Shown: piece after piece, positions 26,942 through 36,821 of the stretch
Layout of the letters: every line of letters begins with the position of its first letter
Position numbering within the stretch: the first letter of the stretch is position 1
Assembly: GCA_001275005.1 (NCBI GenBank)
Contig: JWZX01002403.1
Span: 1 to 37,221 of the forward strand
Origin: Chrysochromulina tobinii
Taxonomy: Eukaryota > Haptophyta > Prymnesiales > Chrysochromulinaceae
DNA: 37,221 nt
Direction: 5' to 3'
Notes under the pieces: generated by a model
What the model was told of the DNA's origin: nothing
Database searches by the model: none
Seen by the model: only the letters and a program-made list of their open reading frames with translations
Position numbers and translations under genes: made by a program

Positions 26942-28983
26942 ATGTCCTCGAGACTACTTCATGCCAAGCCGACGCGTGACGTGCGCTCGGGCGGCAACGG
27001 CACACGTCACAGCGGCGGATTCGAGGGCAAGGCGACGCGTGGCAGCGGCGGCGGCAAGCGGCGCGGCGGCGCGGCAGTCGCGGCGAGCGGAAAGCTCCGC
27101 GCAGCACTCGTGCTTCATGGCAAGCTCGGCGGCATTGACCGCGGGCAGGGCTGGACGCGGGCAGTCGACGGTGCGGAACCTACCATCGATCTGGCCGTGA
27201 TCTGCTACGCGGGCGCCACGCGCCACATTGTGGAGGCGAACCGCGCTGAGGCGGCGATCGACATCTTTGGTCACTCGTGGAGCCCAGAGATCGGCCAGGC
27301 GCTGGACGCACTCTGGCAGCCGCGCGCGAGCGTGCACGAGGCGGAGCCGCGCGCGCGCAACCGGCAGCTGTGCCTAACGGTAGGTAAGATGCTCCATGAC
27401 GCCACGAGCGACGGATCGGGCGTTCACGGCGCGCCGTTCGCAGGATTCGGAGGTGTCGGACGTGGCGCCAACTCGTGTGAGCGGACGGCGAACCATCTGC
27501 TCGGTATACAGCGCGCAATCCAGCTGAAAGCGAAGCATGAGGGCCGGCACGGCTTCAAGTACGACGTCGTCCTCGTCTCGCGATGGGACGTGCTCTGGAG
27601 CCGCCCGCTGATCCTCAGCCGGCTCGACCTCTCGCAGCATGCATTCACTGTGCCCACATTTTGCACGCATGCGCGTGGCGTCGACCGCCAATCGGACGTT
27701 GAGAAGCAGCTGAGCGCCTTCCGGAAGCTCGCTTGCGGCGGCGAGTCGAGTGCCGGCCAGCTGCCCACCGCAGCCACCGCGTGCCACCCCTCGCACCGCC
27801 CGTGCCAGCCTGACCTCTCACCACGCGCCAGGGAGTTCTACCTACTCGACTGGTGGTTTGCATCGGACTCTACAGCCGCGGACGACTTCGGCACCGTGGC
27901 CGACGAGAAGCTGTACGCCAACTATACGCTGCTCAACCAGGAGCATCTCAACTCGGCGCGCAACAGTCGGCCCACTATCATGGGTCACGCCTACTGGGGT
28001 CTTCACATGGTATGTGGCGCACAGCGGGCCCTGGATGACTTCACAGCGTTGCCCTCGGCGACTTCACAGCGCTGCCCTGGATGACTTCACAGCGCTGCCC
28101 TGGATGACTTCACAGCGTTGCCCTGTGCCTCGAGGCCGCCCGCCACCCTTTGCCTTGCGACCGCCCTTCCCTCTCCCCTCTTCCATCCTGCCGTTCTGCC
28201 TCGCGCCTCGGAGGGGATGGTCTCAGATGGCCTCTGATGGCCTCGGATTGTTGCCTTCCTAATTGCATGCAGGTGTGGGGGCTGCGCGCACCTCTGCGCT
28301 TCGATGGGATGGTCGGGCACGACTTCTCCCTAGGGCGCGCGTATGAACGCTCTGGCTGCCGCGCGATGCGCCCTAATTGTGCGGAGGACTCTTGCACCGC
28401 CGCCGACGTGCTTGCCCGCCCTTGGCACAAGGAGAGGGGCGGTCTGCCGACGATGCCGGCGCGGCCCGCGCCGACCTACGCGTACGGCGGTGAGCAGACG
28501 CGCCGCTCTTGCGGAGAAGGTTACTTCACTTGCTCGAAGCGATCCCGCATGTGCAAAGAGGAGGAGGAGGCTTGGGAGCCCATGGACCGTGATGTGACGC
28601 GCCGGGCGTGGATTGCGTGCACCGCGGGCATCTGTGCCCGGGCCGGTGCACATAAGTACTCGGCGCGCTGCGCCGGCGCTGTCCTGGGCGCGTGGACAGC
28701 CGTCTGGCGCAACTCTCCCGCAGCTGACGGAAACCACTCGGCGGTTTTGCGTGACGCTGGGTATCACGAGGGCACGGCTCTGGGCTGGACAGACCCCGCG
28801 CATGCGCAGGCCGCGTTGGCCGAGCTGAGCGCGCTCGCGACGACGCTGTACAAGTCGGCGAGCGCGCTCGGCTCGGCGCCGCCCACGGTGTCGCTCAAGA
28901 CGCTGCTGACGGAGTGCAACAACCCAATGGCCGCACTTGCCAACAAGAAGGGCAAGGCCGGCGGAACTGGGATGGTGGCATAG
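26942..28983 (+). CDS. Putative glycosyltransferase-like protein, two exons
   Basis: Join of 26942-28009 and 28273-28983, 592 residues. An Arg/Gly-rich head (1-50) precedes KLRAALVLHGKLGG (about 51-64), DLAVICYAG, and IDIFGHSWSPEI (about 107-117), with KYDVVLVSRWDVLWSRPL (about 206-223) and, late in exon 1, YLLDWWFASD. The order (IFxHSW, then KYDxVLxxRxD with an acidic pair) is like a group of eukaryotic and giant-virus glycosyltransferase-like proteins in which the RxD segment is the nucleotide-sugar/metal site. Exon 2 is Cys-rich (CAEDSC, CSKRSRMC, CTAGIC), which would suit a luminal protein, but no signal peptide or membrane anchor is evident. The substrate is unknown. The junction LHM|VWGLRAPLRF is phase 0. 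Confidence 0.6.
28010..28272 (+). other. 263-bp GT-AG intron with tandem repeats
   Basis: Donor CACATG|GTATGTGG and acceptor AATTGCATGCAG|GTGTGGG join two in-frame coding stretches. The first reading frame stops at 28084 inside the repeats. The intron holds four 23-bp repeats (28029-28120) and three TC(A/T/G)GATGGCC-type units at about 28218-28248. Confidence 0.85.
28029..28120. repeat. 23-bp tandem repeat, four copies, in intron
   Basis: Copies start at 28029, 28052, 28075 and 28098, consensus CCCTGGATGACTTCACAGCG(C/T)TG. The second is changed in four bases. Each ends with GACTTCACAG|CG, which resembles a 3' splice site. Confidence 0.9.
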
Positions 28984-29050
28984 ACGGCGGGATCGTCTCC
29001 TTGTTGCAACCCAATCGCGATGTTGGTGGAGAGGGAGTGAGTGTGTGGTA

Positions 29051-29094
29051 AACGGCGATAAGTCAAGTCAAATCTGACTTGACTTGACGGCGAT
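29051..29094. repeat. Hairpin flanked by 9-bp direct repeats
   Basis: ACGGCGATA at 29051-29059 and 29086-29094 bracket a perfect 11-bp stem with an AATC loop (AAGTCAAGTCA/TGACTTGACTT, 29059-29084). It looks like a small insertion with a target-site duplication, or a stable RNA hairpin downstream of the glycosyltransferase-like gene. Confidence 0.75.
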
Positions 29095-29218
29095 ACGTCG
29101 AAGGCTCGTCCGTCCAAGACTGAACCCCCTGTGGACCGTTCCGTTGTGAGATTCAATCACTGTGAACACTACAGTAACGTTAGTGTACCGGTAATTTGCA
29201 ACGGTCGCAACGCGAGCG

Positions 29219-32200
29219 ATGGCATCTGCGATAGCACCTGCGATGGCGCCCGCGATGGCCCCTTCTAGCATCATCAGTGTCGTCGTCCGGTCACGGCCCG
29301 GGTCGGCGACAGGTGGCGCTTTGACTGAGCCTACCGTCGAGCCGAACAAGGACGCATTGCAGCAGCGACGACGCATGGCAAGAACTCCACGCGGTGCCAC
29401 GATGACGGGCTGGACAATGGAGCGATTGCAACCTTGGACAGCAGGGCGGCGGCGCTTTGGGCCGGCAGTTGAGCCCTTCTCGGAGAAGCCTTTCTCGGAG
29501 AAACAAACGGCCCAGTTTGTGACGGCCCCGACGCCACGAGCAGCTCGGCCACGGCCACACACGGCCTCGCCCCGGATGCCAAAGCCGACGACGATCGTCA
29601 TCCCGGTGATGAGGCATCCCGACCACCCGTTTTGGAAGGCATCGCCGCGCCCGGCGGCCGGCACGGCCCTCCATGCGGCACGCTCTTCGACCGCGAGGCC
29701 CGCGGCCACTGCATCTACTGCATGCCCTCCGGCGGACTTGCCGCTGGCGCCTCGGAAGGCGAAGCTTTCCGCGGAGGAGGCCGCGGCGATTCGGCTGCAG
29801 GCGCAGACGCGCGGCTCGGCGGCGCGGCAGGAGCTCGGCCGCACAAGGATGGGTGCTCTGCAAGAGCGTGCTCAGCGCGACGCCAAGGCGCAAGCGGAGG
29901 CAGCTGCGCGGCTGCAGAGCGTTCACCGTGGCCGACGCACGCGTCGCAAGCTGCAGGCCGGCGAAGACCCCTCCGCAGTGGCGGTGTCGATGGCGCGGGC
30001 GGCGGCGATGGGCGCGACGGTGATACGCGGAAAAGGCGCTCCCTACGGCGCTCCCACCGCCCACTACGGCGCTCCATCCGTCCTTGAACCGCTTGCCATG
30101 CGAGCACTCGCGCCCGCACCCGCACCGGCCGCAGCTTTCCTTCCCTCGAAATCAAAAATGGACGTTGCCTCCGCTCCTACCGCGCCCCCTCGAAATTTCC
30201 AGTTCGGCAAGGGCGCTCTCCATGAGAAGTTCAAGTGGGCGATCGGGACACAGACGGCATTAATCTCGGCATCCAAGGGAGCGGCCAGCCTTGGGTCTCA
30301 CCTTGAGGCCGCGGATCTCACCTATGTGGCCTTTGACCCGCTGGAGCCAGAGGACATGGAACTCGCAGCTGCAGCAGCAGACCACGACGACGACGCAGGG
30401 GGAGCGCCGGGCAGCCATGTCGGGCGCGCGGCACTTTCTCGGAAGGAGGAGCTCCACGCGATCTCGAGGCTCAGATCGCTCTTCAACGTCGCAGATCGCA
30501 AGCTTCGCGCCGTGTCGGGCGGCATGTCGGCCGCTGCGGCGGAGGGCAGCAGCTCGGAGCGAGCTACGTTTGAACGGCGCACCGTGCAACCGCCACTGCT
30601 GAGTGCGGAAGGAGTGGTCTTCACAGCTGACCTTTTCAGAGCGCAGGATGTCCAGCTGCTCGCGGGTGGTTCCCAGATGACCTTTTCACAGCTGCTCACG
30701 GGCGGCGGCGCGAGCCTCCGGTTGGAGCTCTGTGCGAGCGGCTGCCTGCGCTTGCTCCTACCGGCCTCGTCTGCTGCAGCTGCGAGTGCTGGCAGTGCGA
30801 GTGGCACGGCTGCGGCTGAGGCTGCGGCTGCGGCTGCGGCTGGGAACTTTCTTTTTCTCTTTCCCTTGCCGATAGCACTCATCGGCGGGAGCATCTCGGA
30901 GTCTATCTCGGAGAGAGCTGGCCGTGGTGCCCCACTTCTACGGGTTTCTACGGGCGGTACCGTCACGCGCCACGACCCACGATTGGCCCTCGCGACGGGC
31001 GTCGCCAACTGCCGAGGTGACACCCCGCCCATCATCTCGGCTGGAGCTCCGCAGATCCCACTCCCGCCCGCGCACCCGCGACCCGAACACCCGAGCACGC
31101 CGCGCCGGCCCGCCGTGTCAAGCGCCATGCCATCAAGACCCCGGTTCGCGCTTGTCGGTCCGGCGCCACCCCCGGCCTTCCAGTATCACACCTTAGGCAG
31201 CGCCGCTCCGACCGTGGCTCCGACCGGCGCTCACCACGGTGTCGGCCTGATCTATCGATCTCCCGCGATCTCTCGACCTCCCTCGGCCGCCTCGCGCCCG
31301 TCGCGCCCCACATCGGCGGCCTCCCAGAGAGATGCCAGCGCAGGGCCTTCCTCTCGAGTCAGCTCCGCAGCCCGCACACGTGCCGACGGCGGCGCGACGG
31401 CTCGAGCTAGTGGGCCGAGCTGCGGCGGCGTGGTGAGCGAGCCTGCCAATGCAGCGTGGACGCCCGACTCGTTCACTGCACGCTTCGAAATAGATCTCAG
31501 CGCGGCGGTGCCGCTCGCGCTCCGTTCGCGCGCATGGTGGCGTCTCGCCCTCCTCTATCTCACCTCCGAGACCACGAGCTCGGTGGCCTTCGAGAGCGGC
31601 TTTGCCCTGCGGTGGCTCCAACACCAACGGTTGGTTCACCAGACCAGAAGCGGCGCCACGCCACCGCACCCAGCCCTCACTGCCAAGCTCCTCGAGAAGC
31701 ACGGCCCGTTGGGCGTCGTGGCCCTCGGCAACGGTGCTCGCGATGGTGCCTTTGAAGCTCTCCGAGACGCGACAGTCGCGGCCGCCGCCGGCACGCTCGG
31801 CGAGGTCGCTCACACGGTGGCCGCCGCCCCTGTGCCGACCGTCTCCAGCGGCGCTGAGGCTGCGTACGCGCGCTGGCTGGCCGGGAGCTCACAGCAGTCC
31901 GGCCGCTCCAACCTCGTCGCGCTCTCGCGACGCGCGGCTGTGCTTCGTCAAGGCCTCGCGGCGCTCCACGTGAGCGTCGGCACGGCGGCGGCCGCGGAGG
32001 CTCCCGCGGCCGTGCGCAGGGCGGCCGATATGCTTTCCGAAGAGGTTCTCCACGAGCAGCTGGCACTGCAGGCCGTGCGCGACGAGGCGGCGACACACAC
32101 TGAGCTACCTGCGCGAGTGGTCACCGCGGTGCTCCACGTCGTCGGCGGCGAGCGGCTGCGGCTGGTGAGTGTCGCACAGGTGCAAGCACCAACCCATGTG

Positions 32201-32491
32201 TACGTGCGCGTCGTGCCAAGCACCTCAGAGCTCCTCGTGGACGGGCTCAAGCCGGGGACGCTTCTTGGTGCTCTACCCGGACTGAGCGGTGCCGTGCTCG
32301 CCGCGAGCGCGGGCCAGCTTGCACCGGGCGCGATCGCGGCAAGCTTCCGGCTCGTGCTGCGCTCGTATGAGCTCGAGCTGATCGCACCCTCGGAGGAGAG
32401 GGCGCGCCTCTGGGTACGCGGCGTCAACCATCTGCCGCTTGGCGGCAAGCACCGGACGCTTCTCGCCCTCGCGCGCAAGCATGCGCTCTAG
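29219..32491 (+). CDS. IQ-motif protein with PH-like C-terminus
   Basis: 1,090 residues from ATG 29219 to TAG, read as one exon. The N-terminus is basic and repetitive (APAMAPAMAP; FSEKPFSEKQ). Two IQ motifs, AAAIRLQAQTRGSAARQEL (about 188-206) and AAARLQSVHRGRRTRRKL (about 228-245), would bind calmodulin or a light chain. The middle is low-complexity Ser/Pro/Arg. A helical region (about 760-985) contains FESGFALRWLQHQ. The last ~100 residues alternate beta-strands and end FRLVLRSYELELIAPSEERARLWVRGVNHL, the strand-helix ending of a PH domain. I infer a Ca2+/calmodulin-linked membrane or cytoskeletal adaptor; no family name is clear. An Ala run and the segment FLFLFPLPIALIGG at about 30803-30890 look intron-like and may not be protein. 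Confidence 0.7.
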   Translation: MASAIAPAMAPAMAPSSIISVVVRSRPGSATGGALTEPTVEPNKDALQQRRRMARTPRGATMTGWTMERLQPWTAGRRRFGPAVEPFSEKPFSEKQTAQFVTAPTPRAARPRPHTASPRMPKPTTIVIPVMRHPDHPFWKASPRPAAGTALHAARSSTARPAATASTACPPADLPLAPRKAKLSAEEAAAIRLQAQTRGSAARQELGRTRMGALQERAQRDAKAQAEAAARLQSVHRGRRTRRKLQAGEDPSAVAVSMARAAAMGATVIRGKGAPYGAPTAHYGAPSVLEPLAMRALAPAPAPAAAFLPSKSKMDVASAPTAPPRNFQFGKGALHEKFKWAIGTQTALISASKGAASLGSHLEAADLTYVAFDPLEPEDMELAAAAADHDDDAGGAPGSHVGRAALSRKEELHAISRLRSLFNVADRKLRAVSGGMSAAAAEGSSSERATFERRTVQPPLLSAEGVVFTADLFRAQDVQLLAGGSQMTFSQLLTGGGASLRLELCASGCLRLLLPASSAAAASAGSASGTAAAEAAAAAAAGNFLFLFPLPIALIGGSISESISERAGRGAPLLRVSTGGTVTRHDPRLALATGVANCRGDTPPIISAGAPQIPLPPAHPRPEHPSTPRRPAVSSAMPSRPRFALVGPAPPPAFQYHTLGSAAPTVAPTGAHHGVGLIYRSPAISRPPSAASRPSRPTSAASQRDASAGPSSRVSSAARTRADGGATARASGPSCGGVVSEPANAAWTPDSFTARFEIDLSAAVPLALRSRAWWRLALLYLTSETTSSVAFESGFALRWLQHQRLVHQTRSGATPPHPALTAKLLEKHGPLGVVALGNGARDGAFEALRDATVAAAAGTLGEVAHTVAAAPVPTVSSGAEAAYARWLAGSSQQSGRSNLVALSRRAAVLRQGLAALHVSVGTAAAAEAPAAVRRAADMLSEEVLHEQLALQAVRDEAATHTELPARVVTAVLHVVGGERLRLVSVAQVQAPTHVYVRVVPSTSELLVDGLKPGTLLGALPGLSGAVLAASAGQLAPGAIAASFRLVLRSYELELIAPSEERARLWVRGVNHLPLGGKHRTLLALARKHAL

Positions 32492-32940
32492 ATAGAGAGG
32501 ATACTCTGTACAGTAGAGACCACAGGAGACAGGACGCTGGACTGCACAGGACAGACGAGGAAGGCGCCCCCCGGGGGAGTGATAGGGGAGTGACGGGGGA
32601 GATGAGCAGGAGCCTCAGGTAAGACATCGTGATCTTCGCTTCGTGTCTCCAGTCCTAGGACCTAGCTAGTCAGTAAAGCGAATGATGTCCCACACTAATG
32701 CGGACTGTTTCGTTTCTGTTTCGTGTTTGGACCCAAAGCCGAAAGCCGCGCGGCGCGCGCGTCGAGGTGAGGCCTCGCTGCCAGGCCACACACCCTGTCG
32801 CCCGGGCGTGTGCATGCGATCGCAAGCATTCAAATGCAGAATGCCGCGCTCGCTCGCTCCTATTACTCGCGGGAAGGGTTAACCCTAGGCGGAATTCCGC
32901 GTGTTCACACCGCGTTCCTCCGTGCGTGAAGCGGGGAAAA
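32492..32940. other. Intergenic region, no clear gene
   Basis: The frame of the downstream phosphatase is open back to about 32698, but the sequence before 32941 lacks domain character and is judged leader. GGGGGAGTGA-type repeats lie at 32570-32605. An in-frame ATG at 32698 would give an Arg-rich extension. Confidence 0.45.
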
Positions 32941-33894
32941 ATGCCAACCCTACCTGGGCGGGAGGAGTTGTGGCGAATGGCGTCGGCGTCATCCCTTCTG
33001 AGCTCCCTTCTGAGCTCCCTTCGCATCGCCTGGGCCTCTCTATCCCGCCTATTTGGCCGCATACTGGGGATCCCATCAAGCGAGCAAGCAGCAGTGCTGC
33101 TGCCGGACGAGCCGTCCTCTCCCAAAAGGAGCAGCCGTGCCAGAGTGACCCCGGCACCAATCCTCTGCTTGATGCGCCACTCAAAGCGCCTCGATGCCAA
33201 CGGCCATGCTAGCATCGCAGAGGACGCGTGGCCAGACCGGCCGGTATGGCCATACGATTCACCGATTGCAGACCATGAGCTGCCAAGGGCGGCCGCAGTG
33301 CAGTTGCGTACCCGCGGCTTCGAGCGCTTTGACGCGATCGTCTCATCGCCCTATCGGCGTTGCCTTCAAACGGCGGGCATCTTGGCGCAGGAGCTTGGTA
33401 TCCGTCGGCTCATCATCGACAATCGCCTCGGCGAGGATCTCAATGCGGCAGATCGGTGCTGGGGCGCCGCCGGCATGGCCATCGGCGAGTACTCGTACAT
33501 GAGCACCGAGGAGGCGGCGAAATGGGCCCTGGTCGATGAGAGCGGCGCTGGTGGCGGCCTGGTGCACGTCACGTGGCGGCGAGACGCACATCCAGTGCTC
33601 ACGCAACCAGACGATGTTCACGCGCGCGTTCGCCTGCTGCCGCGGGTCTGCGCCGAGGCGCTACGGGTTTGTCGCGGAAGTACTCTGGCCTTACTCGTGG
33701 TCACACACGGTGATGTCATCAATCACTTCGCGCCCGCCTTTGATTGGAGCCCGGACGTTGGTCGGTACCGCGCGGATGAGTGCGGATGGCTCGTCTGCCA
33801 CGACTTCGAGCCACTAGAGGGCTATGAAGGCGACACCGTGCCGCTCGAGCAGGTGCCACGTGTGCTCGCGGCTGAAGGCGTGTCGGCCATGTAA
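32941..33894 (+). CDS. Histidine phosphatase superfamily protein
   Basis: 317 residues from ATG 32941 (AAAAATG context). It carries the phosphoglycerate-mutase-like signature: CLMRHSKRLD with the phospho-acceptor-type Arg-His at residues 79-80 (RHS in place of the usual RHG), FDAIVSSPYRRCLQTAGIL with the second substrate-binding Arg, and LLVVTHGDVIN with the second His at about 256. This is the branch of small eukaryotic members (UBASH3/TIGAR-like) acting on sugar phosphates, phosphoproteins or others; the substrate cannot be told. A leading hydrophobic/Ser segment (SLLSSLLSSLRIAWASLSRLFG) is coded by a 12-bp tandem repeat and could be an amphipathic membrane anchor or targeting helix. It ends 341 bp from the convergent channel gene. 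Confidence 0.85.
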   Translation: MPTLPGREELWRMASASSLLSSLLSSLRIAWASLSRLFGRILGIPSSEQAAVLLPDEPSSPKRSSRARVTPAPILCLMRHSKRLDANGHASIAEDAWPDRPVWPYDSPIADHELPRAAAVQLRTRGFERFDAIVSSPYRRCLQTAGILAQELGIRRLIIDNRLGEDLNAADRCWGAAGMAIGEYSYMSTEEAAKWALVDESGAGGGLVHVTWRRDAHPVLTQPDDVHARVRLLPRVCAEALRVCRGSTLALLVVTHGDVINHFAPAFDWSPDVGRYRADECGWLVCHDFEPLEGYEGDTVPLEQVPRVLAAEGVSAM

Positions 33895-34235
33895 GCACGT
33901 GTCGCTTTTCGTCGAGATGGTAGGGTAGTCGAGCTCTTCGCTTGCTTCTCTTTTTTACATAATCAAGTAGATCAGCACGGTAGGTTTCCGACCGGTCCCG
34001 GGCGTGCGTTGAGCGCGTTCGGGTTTACGGCGGTTACGCGCTTCATTCGATTGGTTATACCGTTGTCCGCGGCGCGCCAGCCGCCCGCGCGGCCGTACGG
34101 TACGGACCACGACACGGCGTGGTGCCGACGCCGCGCGGAGCCTCGTGTGAGAATCGTCGGTGACTCGGCGGGCGTCGGGGCGTGTCCCATCCCTCCGCTC
34201 CCCGCCCCACGTGTCTTTTAGAGACACGAATTCTA
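33895..34235. other. Convergent intergenic region with terminal hairpin
   Basis: Between the phosphatase (plus) and channel (minus) 3' ends. A 6-bp stem GTGTCT/AGACAC (34211-34227) lies next to the channel stop codon. GC-rich with CG-rich words (GTACGGTACGG at 34094-34104). No gene seen. Confidence 0.45.
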
Positions 34236-36795
34236 CTAAACAAACTCCACGGACTTCTCCGCGGTGGCTGCCTGAACAGATGAAAGATCGGCCTTCTGAT
34301 AAGGCCTTGTGTCCCTGATACGCAGCTTAGACAACTTGTACGACTGCGAGGAGGTGTGGCGGCGCGCAGTGGCGACGAGGAGCGTCGTGAGCGGCGGCAC
34401 GTAGAGCTGGAGGTTGACGTCAGCATAGTCAAGTTCGCGAAAGGCCACCTCCTCACGCGAAGCGGGCGTGCCCGTTGGGCTCGCTGACAAGTTCGTTTCC
34501 AAGGCGGCCCCGGAGTGCCGCGGCTTAAGCTTGAGGCGATGCCGAGTCACCTTGAATGCAGTGACGAAGACAAGGGCGAAGGCAGCCGAGAACACGAGCA
34601 TGGCAAACGCAAGTGCGACGGCGGGGCTGCGCAGGGTCGCGTCGAGCTCGACGGAGCTGTGAAGGAGGCCACCGTGAAGGAGGCCGCGGTTCTCGAGCTC
34701 CATATGGTAGGCCATGAAGAAGCCAAGGAGGCAGTGGAGCATGAGCGCCGCGGGGAGCACCTGAGTGACTGCAGCGTCGTACATCTTGTCTGACGAGCTG
34801 ACGATCCCCTTGAACCTGCACAGGGCACGATCGGACGCGCGAGGTGAGCAGGAAGAACGCAAACAGGGGTTTGGCGAAGGTTCACGTCTCCCTCGATCGG
34901 ACGTGCGGAACAGCCCGGATTCGTCTACGACCACGCTCATGGCGAGATAGACAAGCACCAGCAGGAAGAAGACAGGGAAGGAGTAACTCCACGCGAGGCC
35001 GTAGACGAGCTGCTTGAGAAGCAGCTGCATCCGAAAGGGCAGGTAGAGGGGATTCTCGGCGGCATACACACGATTCATTTGCTCCTGTGCCATCGCACGC
35101 GGCGCGAGGAGCGTCTTGGCGATGAGCACGTCGAAGATACGCATGCCCTCGACGAACGGGTTGATGAAGAATATGTCCGCGAGCACCATCGAGATGACTG
35201 TGGTCGCCCCGCCATTCGTGTACCACGCGCGATCGAAAAAGCCTCTAGCGCCAACCTGCTTGGTCCAAAGGAATGAGAGAGCCGCGGCAAAGGAGTTGAC
35301 TAGCTGGAAAAAGGTGAGCTTCATCGCGAGCTGCGTCTCGCGATGGTCGAGGCGGATGTCGCGCTCGAAGAACTCTGCGTACGCCGGCGCTGTGAGGAAA
35401 ATGAGCAGGTTGGAGAGGATGATGACGAGCGTCGTCCACAGCGTCGTGCCCAGCTTGGTCGACGAGTTCACATCCAGCGTGTCGGCCACGTTCATGTTGG
35501 TCACCTGGACAATGGCGTACGTAGAGAGGGTACACTGGAGCAGCAAGATGCTGTTGACGATCCAGCGCCTGCAGACGCGTGAGCCAAGTGAGAACTGCAG
35601 ATTTTCCCATAGCACCTGGCTGGGTGGCGGTGGCACCGACGCCTTGAGCGAGACACGCACGTCGACAATACCGCCGCCATGCAAGCTCTTCAGCATGAGC
35701 GTGCGCTGCGGGTTCTTGCGAAGGTCGAGCATGCACGCGCCCGCGTCCGCAGGATAGTTGAATGTCACGAAGCCGACGCCAGCGCACGAAGCACGCTCGT
35801 TCACAGGCCGATTGCAAAGCGCGTCAATTTCGGCGCCGATGCACTTGAGCTTTGCCTCAACCTTGGCGCGCGCGGCCAGGCGATCGCTTCCGAGCGGCGC
35901 TCGGTGCGCCGCGATTCGATAGTAATGGAGCTGCATCTTCAGATCCTGCTGCACGCGCAAGAGCTGCAGATGCTTGCGGTTGGCGCGCGCCAACGAGCAG
36001 CAGACCCACGTCGCCATACGCACCCAACAGCTGTCGCAGCGCTGTGACGAGACTTTCGAAGCTAAGCGAAGGATCGCGCGGGAGACCCTCGATCATCACC
36101 GTGTAGTCTATCACCGAACGCTTGGTCCCGCGGCGTGGGTTGAGTTCAGCGGCCACGGCGCGGTTCGAGCGGGCGCAGTAGCAAAGGATGACCATGGCGA
36201 GAAGGACGATAACCGCGTCGGGCAGCCCGTGCGCGAGCACCGACAGCTCGTCTGAATTGCCGAGCGAATGCACCACGTAGACGGCTGCTTCGGCGCCCTT
36301 CGCCTTCGTTCCCGTCAGATTGTAGATGAGCGGCACGAGTGAAACGAGGACAAGCGGTAGAATCAGATTCCGACCGCCACGCACCATGCGCATGTAGAGG
36401 GCAATGCCAACTCCAAGACGATAGTACGCGCTGAAGCCCGGGACCGGAGCGCCATCGCGCCAGCTGCGGCATGGTTCCGTTAGTGGCTTGCACCGGTAGA
36501 GCCTGCCGTCGTCAGCATGTGGCATGCGATCATCGGCCATTCGCATGGCAAGCTCGAGGTTCAGCGGCATGCGGTAGGCAAGACGAAGCCTGTACTCGAA
36601 CTGAATCCGCTGTGCCGCGCGCTGCTTGCCAATCGATGGCTCTTCGGCCGATGCCATCTCGCAGATCCTTGGGGAAAGGGTGTCGGCGACGGGGGAAACA
36701 ATGGTGCTGGTCGAGGTGTTCTGTTGTAACTCAGCCATTGAGGCTTGAGGTGTCGCGCACGACGCCCGTCCTCCTGTCTTGGCTCGCTGCGCCAT
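34236..36795 (-). CDS. OSCA/TMEM63-like membrane channel, frame broken once
   Basis: ATG 36795 opens the first frame. It has an N-terminal cytosolic part, hydrophobic segments NLILPLVLVSLVPLIYNL and AVIVLLAMVILCYCA, and DYTVMIEGLPRDPSLSFESL, the OSCA/CSC1 'TVMV.GLP' strand, followed by LLGAYGDVGLLLV. The match then moves to the next frame: ARANRKHLQLLRVQQDL, FVTFNYPADAG (RRM-like), VPPPPSQVLWENLQFS (OSCA 'PEP.D..W.NL'), then about eight transmembrane helices to a stop at 34236. Removing one G at about 35982-35983 restores the usual GDVxxxxxARxN spacing. OSCA/TMEM63 proteins are mechanosensitive, calcium-permeable channels. With the frame fixed it would have about 850 residues. A 66-bp in-frame segment flanked by 10-bp repeats (34828-34903) also looks inserted. 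Confidence 0.7.
35979..35994. other. 16-bp perfect palindrome at the channel frameshift
   Basis: GTTGGCGCGCGCCAAC is its own reverse complement. The change from the first to the second coding frame of the channel gene falls in it. GC-rich palindromes are prone to both polymerase slippage and sequencing error. Confidence 0.9.
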
Positions 36796-36821
36796 CAGAT
36801 TAATTAAATACTAGACGAGAC

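Noticed and set aside
35949-36020. 46-nt intron (GTGGGT...CTGCAG) explaining the channel frame change
   Set aside because: It restores the frame but removes the conserved ARxN-type motif; a one-base indel explains the family spacing better.
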